DNA from: JAMXLO01 sp963812475
Lineage (GTDB): Bacteria > Pseudomonadota > Alphaproteobacteria > Acetobacterales > Acetobacteraceae
Assembly: GCA_963812475.1 (NCBI GenBank)
Contig: CAWEVI010000050.1
Location: 62,001-126,000, forward strand
Direction: 5' to 3'
Length of the DNA stretch: 64,000 nucleotides
Shown here: piece by piece, positions 17,780-24,910 of the stretch
How positions within the stretch are numbered: position 1 is the first letter of the stretch
Layout of the letters: every line of letters begins with the position of its first letter
Made by a program: the position numbers and the translations under genes
Notes under the pieces: generated by a model
Databases searched by the model: none
Told to the model about the DNA's origin: nothing
Seen by the model: the letters and a program-made list of their open reading frames with translations, nothing else

Positions 17780-18439
17780 TCATCCGTTGGCGCCGGCGAA
17801 CCCCCGCTGCAATGCCAGCGCTCCCATCGCGAGCCCGGTATCGTCGATGCCGTGGCCAAGCCGCGGCACATAGGCGGCCTCCACCGGCACACCGGCGGCG
17901 TGCAACGCTTTTTCGGCGTCGCGTGAACGGTGCGCCGGCACCACATCGTCTGCCTCGCCGTGGACCAGCAGCACCGGCGCGCGGTTGGCCAGTTCGCTCG
18001 GCAGGCGGTCCGGGGCGATCAGCGCACCCGAGAATGCCAGAATGGCGCGCGGCGCCGCGGCACGGCGCAGACCGGTGAACAGTACGGTCATCGCACCCTG
18101 GCTGAACCCCATCAGGGCGTAGGCGTCCGGCGGCAAGCCGAGGCGTGCGAGTTCCGCGTCGATGAATGCATCCAGGAACCCTGCCGCACGACGCACGCCT
18201 GCTTCCATCACCGCGGGGGTGCGGTCGGCGACGCTCCACCATTGACGGCCGAAACCCGAGTCGTGCGGAAACGGTGCGTCCACCGAGACGAACAACGCAT
18301 CCGGCACGGCGTGCGACCACGTGGGCGCGAGGTCGATCAGGTCATGACCGTCCGCGCCAACGCCGTGGCACAGCACGACAAGCTGCTTCGGCGTCGCCTT
18401 CGATGCCGGTCCCCAGCGTGGACCAATCAATTCCGCCAT
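17780..18439 (-). CDS. Alpha/beta hydrolase, phospholipase/carboxylesterase family
   Basis: 219 residues from an ATG at 18439, which has AAAGGGA upstream; the frame stays open further upstream without good signals. The nucleophile elbow is GFSQGAM, preceded by VVLCHGVGADGHDLIDLAP (oxyanion region). Acid and base are likely in VLLVHGEADDVVPA and RLGHGID. The family (YpfH/Abhydrolase_2) hydrolyses small esters or acyl-proteins in the cytoplasm. The neighbour on the same strand is a histidine phosphatase. The substrate is not predictable. Confidence 0.87.
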   Translation of the reverse strand: MAELIGPRWGPASKATPKQLVVLCHGVGADGHDLIDLAPTWSHAVPDALFVSVDAPFPHDSGFGRQWWSVADRTPAVMEAGVRRAAGFLDAFIDAELARLGLPPDAYALMGFSQGAMTVLFTGLRRAAAPRAILAFSGALIAPDRLPSELANRAPVLLVHGEADDVVPAHRSRDAEKALHAAGVPVEAAYVPRLGHGIDDTGLAMGALALQRGFAGANG

Positions 18440-18502
18440 TGCCAATCCCTTTCGCCGATCATCACCGAATGAACCTACGCTGCTACAGGTTGCCGCCACA
18501 CG

Positions 18503-19081
18503 CTACGTCTCGATGCTGCGCCAGCCCGTGAGCAACCGGCGGGTTGCAGCATCGAATGAGAATGCATTTCCGCCGCCGTCCCTGGGTTGGTCCTCTGCCC
18601 GGCTGATCGGAACGCCCTTGAGGTGGCAGAGCAGCAGCGCGCCAACTCCGCCGTGCGAGATGATGGCCACATCCCCATCGGCTGAGACCATCGCGAGCGC
18701 ATCGTCCACTGCCATGACGACCCTGCGTTGGGCATCGCTGGCTCGCTCCCATCCGCGCACGCTCGCGTCCGGGCGCGCGAAAAACGCGTCAGCCACTGTT
18801 TCGAATTCGGCTTTCGGCAGATACCCGGTCGAGGATCGATCGTTCTCCTCGAGGCCAGCGAGGGTGACGGGTGACAGGCCGAGGCGGTCGGCCATCATGC
18901 GTGCCATGTCCGCCGCCTTGCGTTCGCCGCTGCTGAATACCGTGCGCACGGCCAAGATCCATGAGCGCTCCAGCAACCGTTCCACGCGCCGCAGTCCTGT
19001 TGCCGAGAGCGGCCAGTCGGGCACGGGGACGGTCGGATCGATCGTGACCTCCGGGTGGGTGATGAAGTGGACGGCAGGCAT
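18503..19081 (-). CDS. Histidine phosphatase superfamily protein with a variant RHG motif
   Basis: 192 residues from the ATG at 19081. The usual N-terminal RHG catalytic triplet is THP here (FITHPEV, H9), so the phosphohistidine candidate is kept but the flanking Arg is not. The second histidine is in AIISHGGVGALLLCHL. SATGLRRVERL and VFSSGERKAADMA correspond to the helix and 'SSxxRAxxTA' region of the family. THP-type members recur in related bacteria, to my recollection. Loss of the Arg may mean altered or no phosphatase activity. The start lies 64 bases from the divergent gluQ. Confidence 0.83.
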   Translation of the reverse strand: MPAVHFITHPEVTIDPTVPVPDWPLSATGLRRVERLLERSWILAVRTVFSSGERKAADMARMMADRLGLSPVTLAGLEENDRSSTGYLPKAEFETVADAFFARPDASVRGWERASDAQRRVVMAVDDALAMVSADGDVAIISHGGVGALLLCHLKGVPISRAEDQPRDGGGNAFSFDAATRRLLTGWRSIET

Positions 19082-19145
19082 GGCGATCCGTTGAGAGGGT
19101 GTTGCCGCGATCAGTGGTATCCGGACTACTCTTGGCCACATCAGC

Positions 19146-20015
19146 ATGTCCATCGTCACACGCTTCGCGCCAAGTCCCACCGGCCATCTGCACCTCGGCC
19201 ACGCGTTCAGCGCGCTGTTCGCCTGGCACCGCGCGCGCGAAGCGAACGGACGGTTCCTGCTCCGCCTGGAGGACATCGATCCGGGACGTTGCCGCGCCGA
19301 GTTCGCCGCCACGATCCTGGAGGACCTCGCATGGCTGGGGCTGGACTGGGACGGCGAGGTCCGGGTGCAGTCGCGGCATCTGGCGGAGTATCGCGCGGTG
19401 CTGGACGACCTGACGGCGCGCGGCCTGTTGTATCCATGCTTCTGCACCCGCGCCGAGATCCAGCGCGAGATGGAACAATCGGCCGCAGCGCCGCATACGC
19501 CGGACGGGGCTCCGCTGTATCCCGGGACCTGCCGCAACCTGTCGAAGGACGAGCGCGAAGCCCGCATGGCGACCGGTGAGCGCCATGCGCTGCGGCTCGA
19601 CATGCGGCGCGCGTTGGCGAGCGTAAGTGAGGAGCTGTGCTTCGAGGAGGTAGGCGAGGGAACCGTGGCGTGCCGACCGGAGCAGTTCGGCGATGTGGTG
19701 CTCGCCCGCAAGGATGCGCCCGCCAGCTATCACCTTTGCGTCACCCATGACGACGCGTTGCAGGGCGTCACACTGGTCACCAGAGGCATTGACCTGAAGC
19801 CGGCGACACATCTTCACCGCCTGCTGCAGGTGCTGATGGATTGGCCGGCGCCACGCTATGCGCATCATCGCCTGCTGAGCGATGCCACGGGGCGTCGGTT
19901 CGCGAAACGCGATCGTGCGGCGACTGTACGCACGTTGCGTACCGCGGGAGCGTCGCCGGCCGAGGTGCGCGCGCTTGCAGAGGCGGCTGACGCGCTGGCG
20001 GCGCACGATCGATAA
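19146..20015 (+). CDS. gluQ: Glutamyl-Q tRNA(Asp) synthetase
   Basis: 289 residues, typical for GluQRS, which is a truncated GluRS paralogue without an anticodon-binding domain that attaches glutamate to queuosine 34 of tRNA(Asp). The class I signature is HLGH at 16-19 (FAPSPTGHLHLGHA). LRLEDIDPGR, the cysteine cluster YPCFCTR and the KMSKS-like RRFAKRD are all present. ATG at 19146. It is divergent from the histidine phosphatase. Confidence 0.95.
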   Translation: MSIVTRFAPSPTGHLHLGHAFSALFAWHRAREANGRFLLRLEDIDPGRCRAEFAATILEDLAWLGLDWDGEVRVQSRHLAEYRAVLDDLTARGLLYPCFCTRAEIQREMEQSAAAPHTPDGAPLYPGTCRNLSKDEREARMATGERHALRLDMRRALASVSEELCFEEVGEGTVACRPEQFGDVVLARKDAPASYHLCVTHDDALQGVTLVTRGIDLKPATHLHRLLQVLMDWPAPRYAHHRLLSDATGRRFAKRDRAATVRTLRTAGASPAEVRALAEAADALAAHDR

Positions 20016-20259
20016 AGCCGGTATTTCGCAACGTCGCTGGCCGCCACCACAATAACGTGCGTTTCAACCACGCTTGCATCCACAAGGCGCGTTCCCACGT
20101 CAATAAAATCGCTTTGCTCCTGCCCACGCTTTCTCTTGACTTGGGTCGTTGGACAGCGGGGCGAGATCGGCAATTTTCCGCGATAACAGTGAACGCACGA
20201 TCGATACAGACGCTTTCATCAAGCGCGAATTTCGTAGCAATGGAAGCGAGGAACAAATC

Positions 20260-20562
20260 ATGCGACATCACGATCCAAAATCTACCACGTTTCGACGCCG
20301 CCTGGTTCCCTGCGTCGCCCTGCTTCTTGCAACAGCTCTCGGCGGCTGCGTGGCGTATCCGGTCTACCCGTCCGGCTACTACGGTTACAACAACCCCAAC
20401 GCCTACTACGGCGCGAATCGGACCGCGTATGTCTACCCGAACTCCTACAGCGGCTATCCGAGCACGTACGCCAATTCGTATAATGCGCACCCGTATTATT
20501 CCCACGATTACAATGGTGCGTTCAGCACGTACGAGAACAGCGGCGGTGGCGCCGACAATTGA
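20260..20562 (+). CDS. Small tyrosine-rich lipoprotein
   Basis: 100 residues from an ATG with GAGGA 8 bases upstream. The signal sequence ends in a lipobox (TALGGC, Cys about residue 31), so the product should be lipidated and periplasm-facing. The mature part (about 70 residues) is dominated by Tyr, Pro, Asn, Ser and Gly (for example YPSGYYGYNNPNAYYG) with no recognisable domain. It precedes another small exported protein by 46 bases. Function unknown. The preceding 244 bases hold only a possible TTGACT -35 near 20133. Confidence 0.75.
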   Translation: MRHHDPKSTTFRRRLVPCVALLLATALGGCVAYPVYPSGYYGYNNPNAYYGANRTAYVYPNSYSGYPSTYANSYNAHPYYSHDYNGAFSTYENSGGGADN

Positions 20563-20608
20563 CGAGCCGCTCGGCAATTTGCGCCAAACTCCGGCAGCGA
20601 GAGATGTT

Positions 20609-20896
20609 ATGACAAAATTCAAAATGAAATCCGCGGCTGTTCTGTGTGGCACGTTTCTGATCGGATCGGCCCTCGCACTCGCGCACCATCCGGCGTTCGC
20701 GGCAAATGCGGACGCGCCATACACCAACGTGGATCCCCGCAACGATCGCGGCAATGACACCGGAGACTCACAGGTCGATGGACTGAACAAGAGCCAGACC
20801 GACCGGAACTATTGGCCTGACGCAATGCGACAGGCTGTCCCGAATCAGCCGTACTATGTGCCCCAAGGCGCGGCTCCCCAAGGTGCGCTTCGCTGA
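20609..20896 (+). CDS. Small secreted protein of unknown function
   Basis: 95 residues. ATG at 20609 with GCGAGAG just upstream; N-terminus MTKFKMKSAAVLCG then a hydrophobic core and AHHPAFAANAD cleavage region. The mature part is short, polar and disordered-looking (DPRNDRGNDTGDSQVDG...QPYYVPQGAAPQG). No domain is recognised. It likely belongs with the lipoprotein gene just upstream. Confidence 0.66.
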   Translation: MTKFKMKSAAVLCGTFLIGSALALAHHPAFAANADAPYTNVDPRNDRGNDTGDSQVDGLNKSQTDRNYWPDAMRQAVPNQPYYVPQGAAPQGALR

Positions 20897-20904
20897 GACC
20901 TTCG

Positions 20905-20947
20905 CCGCCCATGGACCGGACGCGCCGGTTTTGAATTTTCTGGGCGG
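20905..20947 (+). terminator. Possible terminator or nested hairpin after the small secreted gene
   Basis: An inner stem ACCGG/CCGGT (20915-20929) is followed by TTTTG, and an outer pair CCGCCC/GGGCGG (20905-20910 with 20942-20947) can enclose it. The U-run is short, so termination is only a suggestion. Confidence 0.3.
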
Positions 20948-21040
20948 TTCCGCGCCTGTGGGTGCGTAATCGGCTTGACCTGTAGGCGTCAGTGACGGTA
21001 GCGGTGCGTGGCGTGCATGGTGGGAGAGCCTGTCGTCGCG

Positions 21041-21556
21041 ATGCCAAAACCGAACCTTCTGTTCGGTGCGATCGTTGCGGTGCCTATGATCGCATCGTCG
21101 CACCCGGTCCTGTGTGCATCTGAAACGGATTGGTGGCGCACAACTGGCGCCGCGGTGGTCGAGCACCGAACCGCGCTCGATGAGGCCGCCTGCTCACTCT
21201 TCGTTTACAACAAGGACGACGCGGCGGTTGTGACCTGGGGCAAAACCGGCGCAAGGGAAATCAGCTTCTATCATAGTGATTGGCAGTTCGGGACGGACCA
21301 GCCAATCTCCGTTGCGGTCCGCCTCGGCGAGGCCTGGTTGGGTGCACCAGCGCCGCAAAATCCACCGCATCTGATGGCGATAGCGGTCCAGGGTCGATTG
21401 TCGGTGCCGGTCAGCCAGCCGGTGGAGGACCTGCTCCGAAATGCGACACGCATTACGGTGCAACTCGCCGATCATGAGACGTCGATCGATGTCGATCGCC
21501 CGAAGATGCCTGCACTGCTGGCCGCCGTGGACCGTTGCCGCGCAACCCTGAAGTAG
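21041..21556 (+). CDS. Hypothetical exported protein
   Basis: 171 residues from ATG 21041, chosen because MPKPNLLFGAIVAVPMIA... gives a clean signal peptide; GTG 21008 or ATG 21017 would add 8-11 residues. The mature protein carries two cysteines (ACSLFVYN and DRCRATL) that may form a disulfide. It shows an all-beta look (TTGAAVVEHRTALDEAACSLFV, AVVTWGKTGAREISFYHSDW). No family is recognised. It lies alone between the small secreted gene and the LLM oxidoreductase. Confidence 0.68.
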   Translation: MPKPNLLFGAIVAVPMIASSHPVLCASETDWWRTTGAAVVEHRTALDEAACSLFVYNKDDAAVVTWGKTGAREISFYHSDWQFGTDQPISVAVRLGEAWLGAPAPQNPPHLMAIAVQGRLSVPVSQPVEDLLRNATRITVQLADHETSIDVDRPKMPALLAAVDRCRATLK

Positions 21557-21672
21557 CTTTTCGTGAGTGCATGTCGGGACGCTGCCGGCGGTGGGGTGCG
21601 CCCGTGGCCCGTTAGGACCGGGGTGTCCGACTGCTGCTATAAGGACGACCAGACAGGTTGATGGAGGGGTCG

Positions 21673-22572
21673 ATGCGACTGGGGGTGATGCTGCCGTTGA
21701 CCGATATCGGCGGCGAGCCTGGCGTCATGCGCGAGTTCGCGCAGGCGGCGGAGGAGATCGGCTACACCAATCTCGGCCTGCCCGACCATGTGCTGGGCGT
21801 GAATATCGCGAGCCGGCCGGACTGGGGCGACCGCAATACCTCCGCCGACCTGTTCCACGACCCGTTCGTCGCCTTCGCCTTCCTGGCCGGGGTTTGCCGG
21901 GCGACGACGGAATTCTCCACCCAGGTGCTGATCCTGGCCCAACGCCAGGCCGTGCTGGTGGCCAAACAGGCCGCGAGCCTCGACGTGCTGTGCGGCGGAC
22001 GCTTCCGGCTTGGCGTCGGCGTGGGCTGGAACCCGGTGGAATTCACTGGACTGAATGAGAATTTCTCCAACCGCGGCCGGCGGTCCGCCGAGCAGGTGCA
22101 GGTGATGCAGGCGTTGTGGGCGGAGCCGCACGTCACGTTCAAGGGCAGGTGGCACACGATCGAGGATGCCGGCATCAACCCGTTGCCGGTCAGCGGCAAG
22201 ATCCCGGTGTGGTTCGGCGGCCACGTGGACCAGACGCTCGAGCGCATCGCCACGCTCGGCGACGGCTGGATCATGAATGCCTATCCGCCCGGCGATGCGG
22301 CCCTGGGGGAATTCGACAAGCTGCGCCGGCTGACCGAACAGGCGGGACGCGATCCGGCCGCGGTCGGCATCGAGGCGTGGACCTCGGGCGGTGCCGGCAG
22401 CGAAGCGGACTGGCGCGAGGAGGCGCGGTTCTGGCAGCGGGCCGGGGTGACGCACCTGACGCTGACCAACACCTTCGCGCGCCGCCACCACAGGCGCATC
22501 CTTGGCCGCTCGGTCGCCGAGCATCTGGCCGTGATGCGGCGCTTCCATAACGCAGTGGCCGACGTGCTGTGA
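21673..22572 (+). CDS. LLM-class (luciferase-like) flavin oxidoreductase
   Basis: 299 residues from ATG 21673 (GGAGGGG 5 bases upstream); ATG 21661 is a weaker alternative. It is a bacterial-luciferase TIM barrel: MRLGVMLPLTDIGGEPG, LGLPDHVL, RFRLGVGVGWNPVEF, and KIPVWFGGHVDQTLERIATL GDGW region. The family is often labelled F420-dependent, but in proteobacteria members may use FMN, so the cofactor is open. It overlaps pdxA by 4 bases (GTGA), so the two are translationally coupled. Substrate unknown. Confidence 0.87.
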   Translation: MRLGVMLPLTDIGGEPGVMREFAQAAEEIGYTNLGLPDHVLGVNIASRPDWGDRNTSADLFHDPFVAFAFLAGVCRATTEFSTQVLILAQRQAVLVAKQAASLDVLCGGRFRLGVGVGWNPVEFTGLNENFSNRGRRSAEQVQVMQALWAEPHVTFKGRWHTIEDAGINPLPVSGKIPVWFGGHVDQTLERIATLGDGWIMNAYPPGDAALGEFDKLRRLTEQAGRDPAAVGIEAWTSGGAGSEADWREEARFWQRAGVTHLTLTNTFARRHHRRILGRSVAEHLAVMRRFHNAVADVL

Positions 22573-23600
22573 GCGCCCCGATCCCCCGCCTCGCCATCAC
22601 GATGGGCGACCCCGCCGGAGTGGGGCCGGAGATCACCGTGAAGGCATGCCGCCGCCTACTGCCGCGACTGGCCGCCGGCGAACTGCGTGTGCTGGTGATC
22701 GGACACCGTTCGGCGCTGCTCTCGGCACGAGCGCTACTGCACGAAACGTTGGACTTTCCCGAGACCGATGCGCCGGCGCTGGCCTTCCTGGCTGCCGGCG
22801 AGGAGCGGGTCCCACTCCAATTCGGCGAAATCTCCCCCGAGGCCGGCCGCTTCGCCTTCCTCGCGGTGGAACGCGCGGTCGATCTGGCCATGACCGGCAG
22901 GATCGACGCCATCGTCACGGCGCCGCTGAACAAGGAGGCGCTGAACCTCGCCGGCTATCACTACGCCGGCCATACCGACATGCTGTCGGCGCTGACCAAG
23001 ACGCCGGGGTCGATCATGCTGCTGGCGCACGGTGACATGCGCGTCGGCCACGTCACCACGCATGTCGCGCTGGCGGACGTGCCGCGGCTGCTGACGCCTG
23101 AGCGACTGCGCCGCACCATCGACGCCACCCATGCTGCGGTCCGCGATCTGGGCATCCCGAATCCCCGCGTCGCTGTGGCGGCGCTCAATCCGCATGCCGG
23201 CGAGGGTGGGCTGTTCGGCCGCCAGGACATCGAGATCACCGCGCCGGTGGTGGAACGCTGCCGCGTCGACGGTCTGGACGTAACCGGCCCGGTGCCGGGC
23301 GACACGGTGTTCGTCAAGCTGCGGGCGCGGCAGTTCGACGCCGTGGTGGCCATGTACCACGACCAGGGCCACATTCCGGTGAAGCTGCTCGGCTTCAACG
23401 TCGATCCCGAAACCGGGACGTGGCGGGCACTCTCGGGCGTGAATATCACGCTGGGTTTGCCGGTAATCCGAACCTCCGTCGATCACGGCACGGCCTTCGA
23501 CATCGCCGGCAAGGGTATCGCCAACGAGGACAGCCTGATCGAGGCAATCGATTACGCCGAACGTATGGCGGCCACACGCCGCGCCCGGGCAAATGCTTGA
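22569..23600 (+). CDS. pdxA: 4-hydroxythreonine-4-phosphate dehydrogenase (PdxA)
   Basis: 343 residues from a GTG at 22569 that overlaps the previous stop. PdxA oxidises 4-phosphohydroxy-L-threonine in the DXP-dependent pyridoxal phosphate pathway, with a divalent metal bound by three histidines, seen here in YAGHTDML, LNPHAGEGGLFG and YHDQGHIP. ITMGDPAGVGPEI starts the fold. The neighbouring ksgA or surA usual in proteobacteria is absent. A catabolic PdxA2 role cannot be excluded, but the length and motifs fit PdxA. Confidence 0.92.
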   Translation: MSAPIPRLAITMGDPAGVGPEITVKACRRLLPRLAAGELRVLVIGHRSALLSARALLHETLDFPETDAPALAFLAAGEERVPLQFGEISPEAGRFAFLAVERAVDLAMTGRIDAIVTAPLNKEALNLAGYHYAGHTDMLSALTKTPGSIMLLAHGDMRVGHVTTHVALADVPRLLTPERLRRTIDATHAAVRDLGIPNPRVAVAALNPHAGEGGLFGRQDIEITAPVVERCRVDGLDVTGPVPGDTVFVKLRARQFDAVVAMYHDQGHIPVKLLGFNVDPETGTWRALSGVNITLGLPVIRTSVDHGTAFDIAGKGIANEDSLIEAIDYAERMAATRRARANA

Positions 23601-23673
23601 TCTCGATCAATGCCACCGACGCATCTTCATGCCACATTAACCGTTGTCGAGCGGAAAGGCTGGAGGACGGAAA

Positions 23674-24090
23674 ATGAATCGTGAAATGGTGGAGATCATT
23701 CGCAACCGGGAGCCGCTGACATTATCGGCAACCGCCACCGTGCGCGAAGCCTGCAGGGAGATGCATGAGCGCAAGGTCGGGGCCGTGCTGGTCACCAAGG
23801 GAAGGGGCAAGCTGGTGGGCATCTTCACCGGTCGCGACGCGGTGCGCGTCGTGGCCGAGGGCAAGGACGGCGCCACACCGCTCAGCCAGGTGATGTCGAA
23901 GGATCCGCATACCCTGCCCCCGCGCCATACCGCGATTCACGCGCTGCGGCTTATGCGTGACGGCGGCTTCCGCCACGTTCCGGTGGTTGAAGAGGGTGTG
24001 GTGATCGGCGTCGTCTCTCGCGGCGACTTCCGCGGCCTCGAGCAGGATCGGCTCGATGAGGAGACCGGCATCTGGGAGCGGATGAGGTAG
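23674..24090 (+). CDS. Protein with paired CBS domains
   Basis: 138 residues, almost entirely two CBS motifs (residues about 8-62 and 75-130). This Bateman module normally binds adenine nucleotides. Typical segments: TVREACREMHERKVGAVLV, GIFTGRDAVRVV, AIHALRLMRDGGFRHVPVV and GVVSRGDF. ATG at 23674 with TGGAGGA upstream. No catalytic domain is attached, so it probably senses energy state or redox for a partner. The partner is not evident here. Confidence 0.9.
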   Translation: MNREMVEIIRNREPLTLSATATVREACREMHERKVGAVLVTKGRGKLVGIFTGRDAVRVVAEGKDGATPLSQVMSKDPHTLPPRHTAIHALRLMRDGGFRHVPVVEEGVVIGVVSRGDFRGLEQDRLDEETGIWERMR

Positions 24091-24126
24091 CGGCATATAG
24101 CGATACCCAGCAGTCTTGCCCGAGAG

Positions 24127-24528
24127 CTATTCGCGGGACCGCCTGCGCGACACAAGGTTGGTGAACAGACGGAGTAACTGCATCGCCAGGGCAGAAAAGG
24201 CGAGCGTGCTCGCCGCGCTTTCGATTGCCCGCCGGCGCACGGCGAGCGCCTCCAGTTCAACGCGGCCAGGCGACGAACGCGCCGCCAGCAGGGCAAGCAC
24301 GATCGCCAGCACGAGATCGACGCCGGCGATGATCAACGCTGCGTGTTGCGCCTGCCAGGCGACCCGCAGCCAGAACCACGCGGCAATATGGGCAAACACC
24401 ACCGCTGCCGCCAAAAACCCCATCGCGACGATGCCGAATGCGACCCGAGTCGTGGTTCGCCGCATTCGTTCGCGCAGGCGCAGGCCCTCCGCCTCCGCTG
24501 CAACGCGAGCCAGCCGGAGGGCCCGCAT
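24127..24528 (-). CDS. Holin-X/YqjE-like membrane protein
   Basis: 133 residues. A basic N-terminal helix (RLARVAAEAEGLRLRERMRR) precedes two transmembrane segments (about 30-56 and 62-84), then a helical cytoplasmic tail. This layout matches the phage-holin superfamily III / YqjE group. It follows the YqjD-like gene by 4 bases, the same pairing as yqjD-yqjE in enterobacteria, where these proteins associate with the inner membrane and ribosomes in stationary phase. No phage lysis genes are near, so it is not a lysis holin. Confidence 0.68.
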   Translation of the reverse strand: MRALRLARVAAEAEGLRLRERMRRTTTRVAFGIVAMGFLAAAVVFAHIAAWFWLRVAWQAQHAALIIAGVDLVLAIVLALLAARSSPGRVELEALAVRRRAIESAASTLAFSALAMQLLRLFTNLVSRRRSRE

Positions 24529-24532
24529 GGGA

Positions 24533-24805
24533 TCAGCGCGTCACCCGGCCGAGGACGTACCCGACGCCGGCCGCGATCAGGATCGCCAACAGCGGCTGTT
24601 CGCGCACCCTGCCGGACACCACCTCGGCCTGGTCGCGCACCTTGCCCGCCGCGCCGTACATGGCGGCCTCGGCGCGACCCGCCGCTTCCGTCACCGCCGG
24701 CGTCACCCGATCCTTCATCAGCGCCTCGACCTGCTCGCGCAGCCGTGCGATCTGCGATGTCGCGTCTTCTGCCTTGTTCATTGTCGTCTCGGTAAATGAT
24801 GCCAT
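24533..24805 (-). CDS. ElaB/YqjD/DUF883-family membrane-anchored protein
   Basis: 90 residues: a helical, coiled-coil-like body (SQIARLREQVEALMKDRV) and a single C-terminal transmembrane segment ending VGYVLGRVTR, preceded by the family-typical VREQPLLAILIA. ATG 24805 has GAGGAG 8 bases upstream. In E. coli such proteins bind ribosomes to the inner membrane in stationary phase. It is the first gene of a two-gene unit with the YqjE-like protein. Confidence 0.8.
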   Translation of the reverse strand: MASFTETTMNKAEDATSQIARLREQVEALMKDRVTPAVTEAAGRAEAAMYGAAGKVRDQAEVVSGRVREQPLLAILIAAGVGYVLGRVTR

Positions 24806-24910
24806 GACCGATCACTCCTCCATTCCTCAGATGGGTGCAGCCTAGCCGGACTGATGGCGGAATATTGGTCGCAATGGCGCGGTTCGCTGCACGCTTGCGC
24901 GAGCGGCCGC

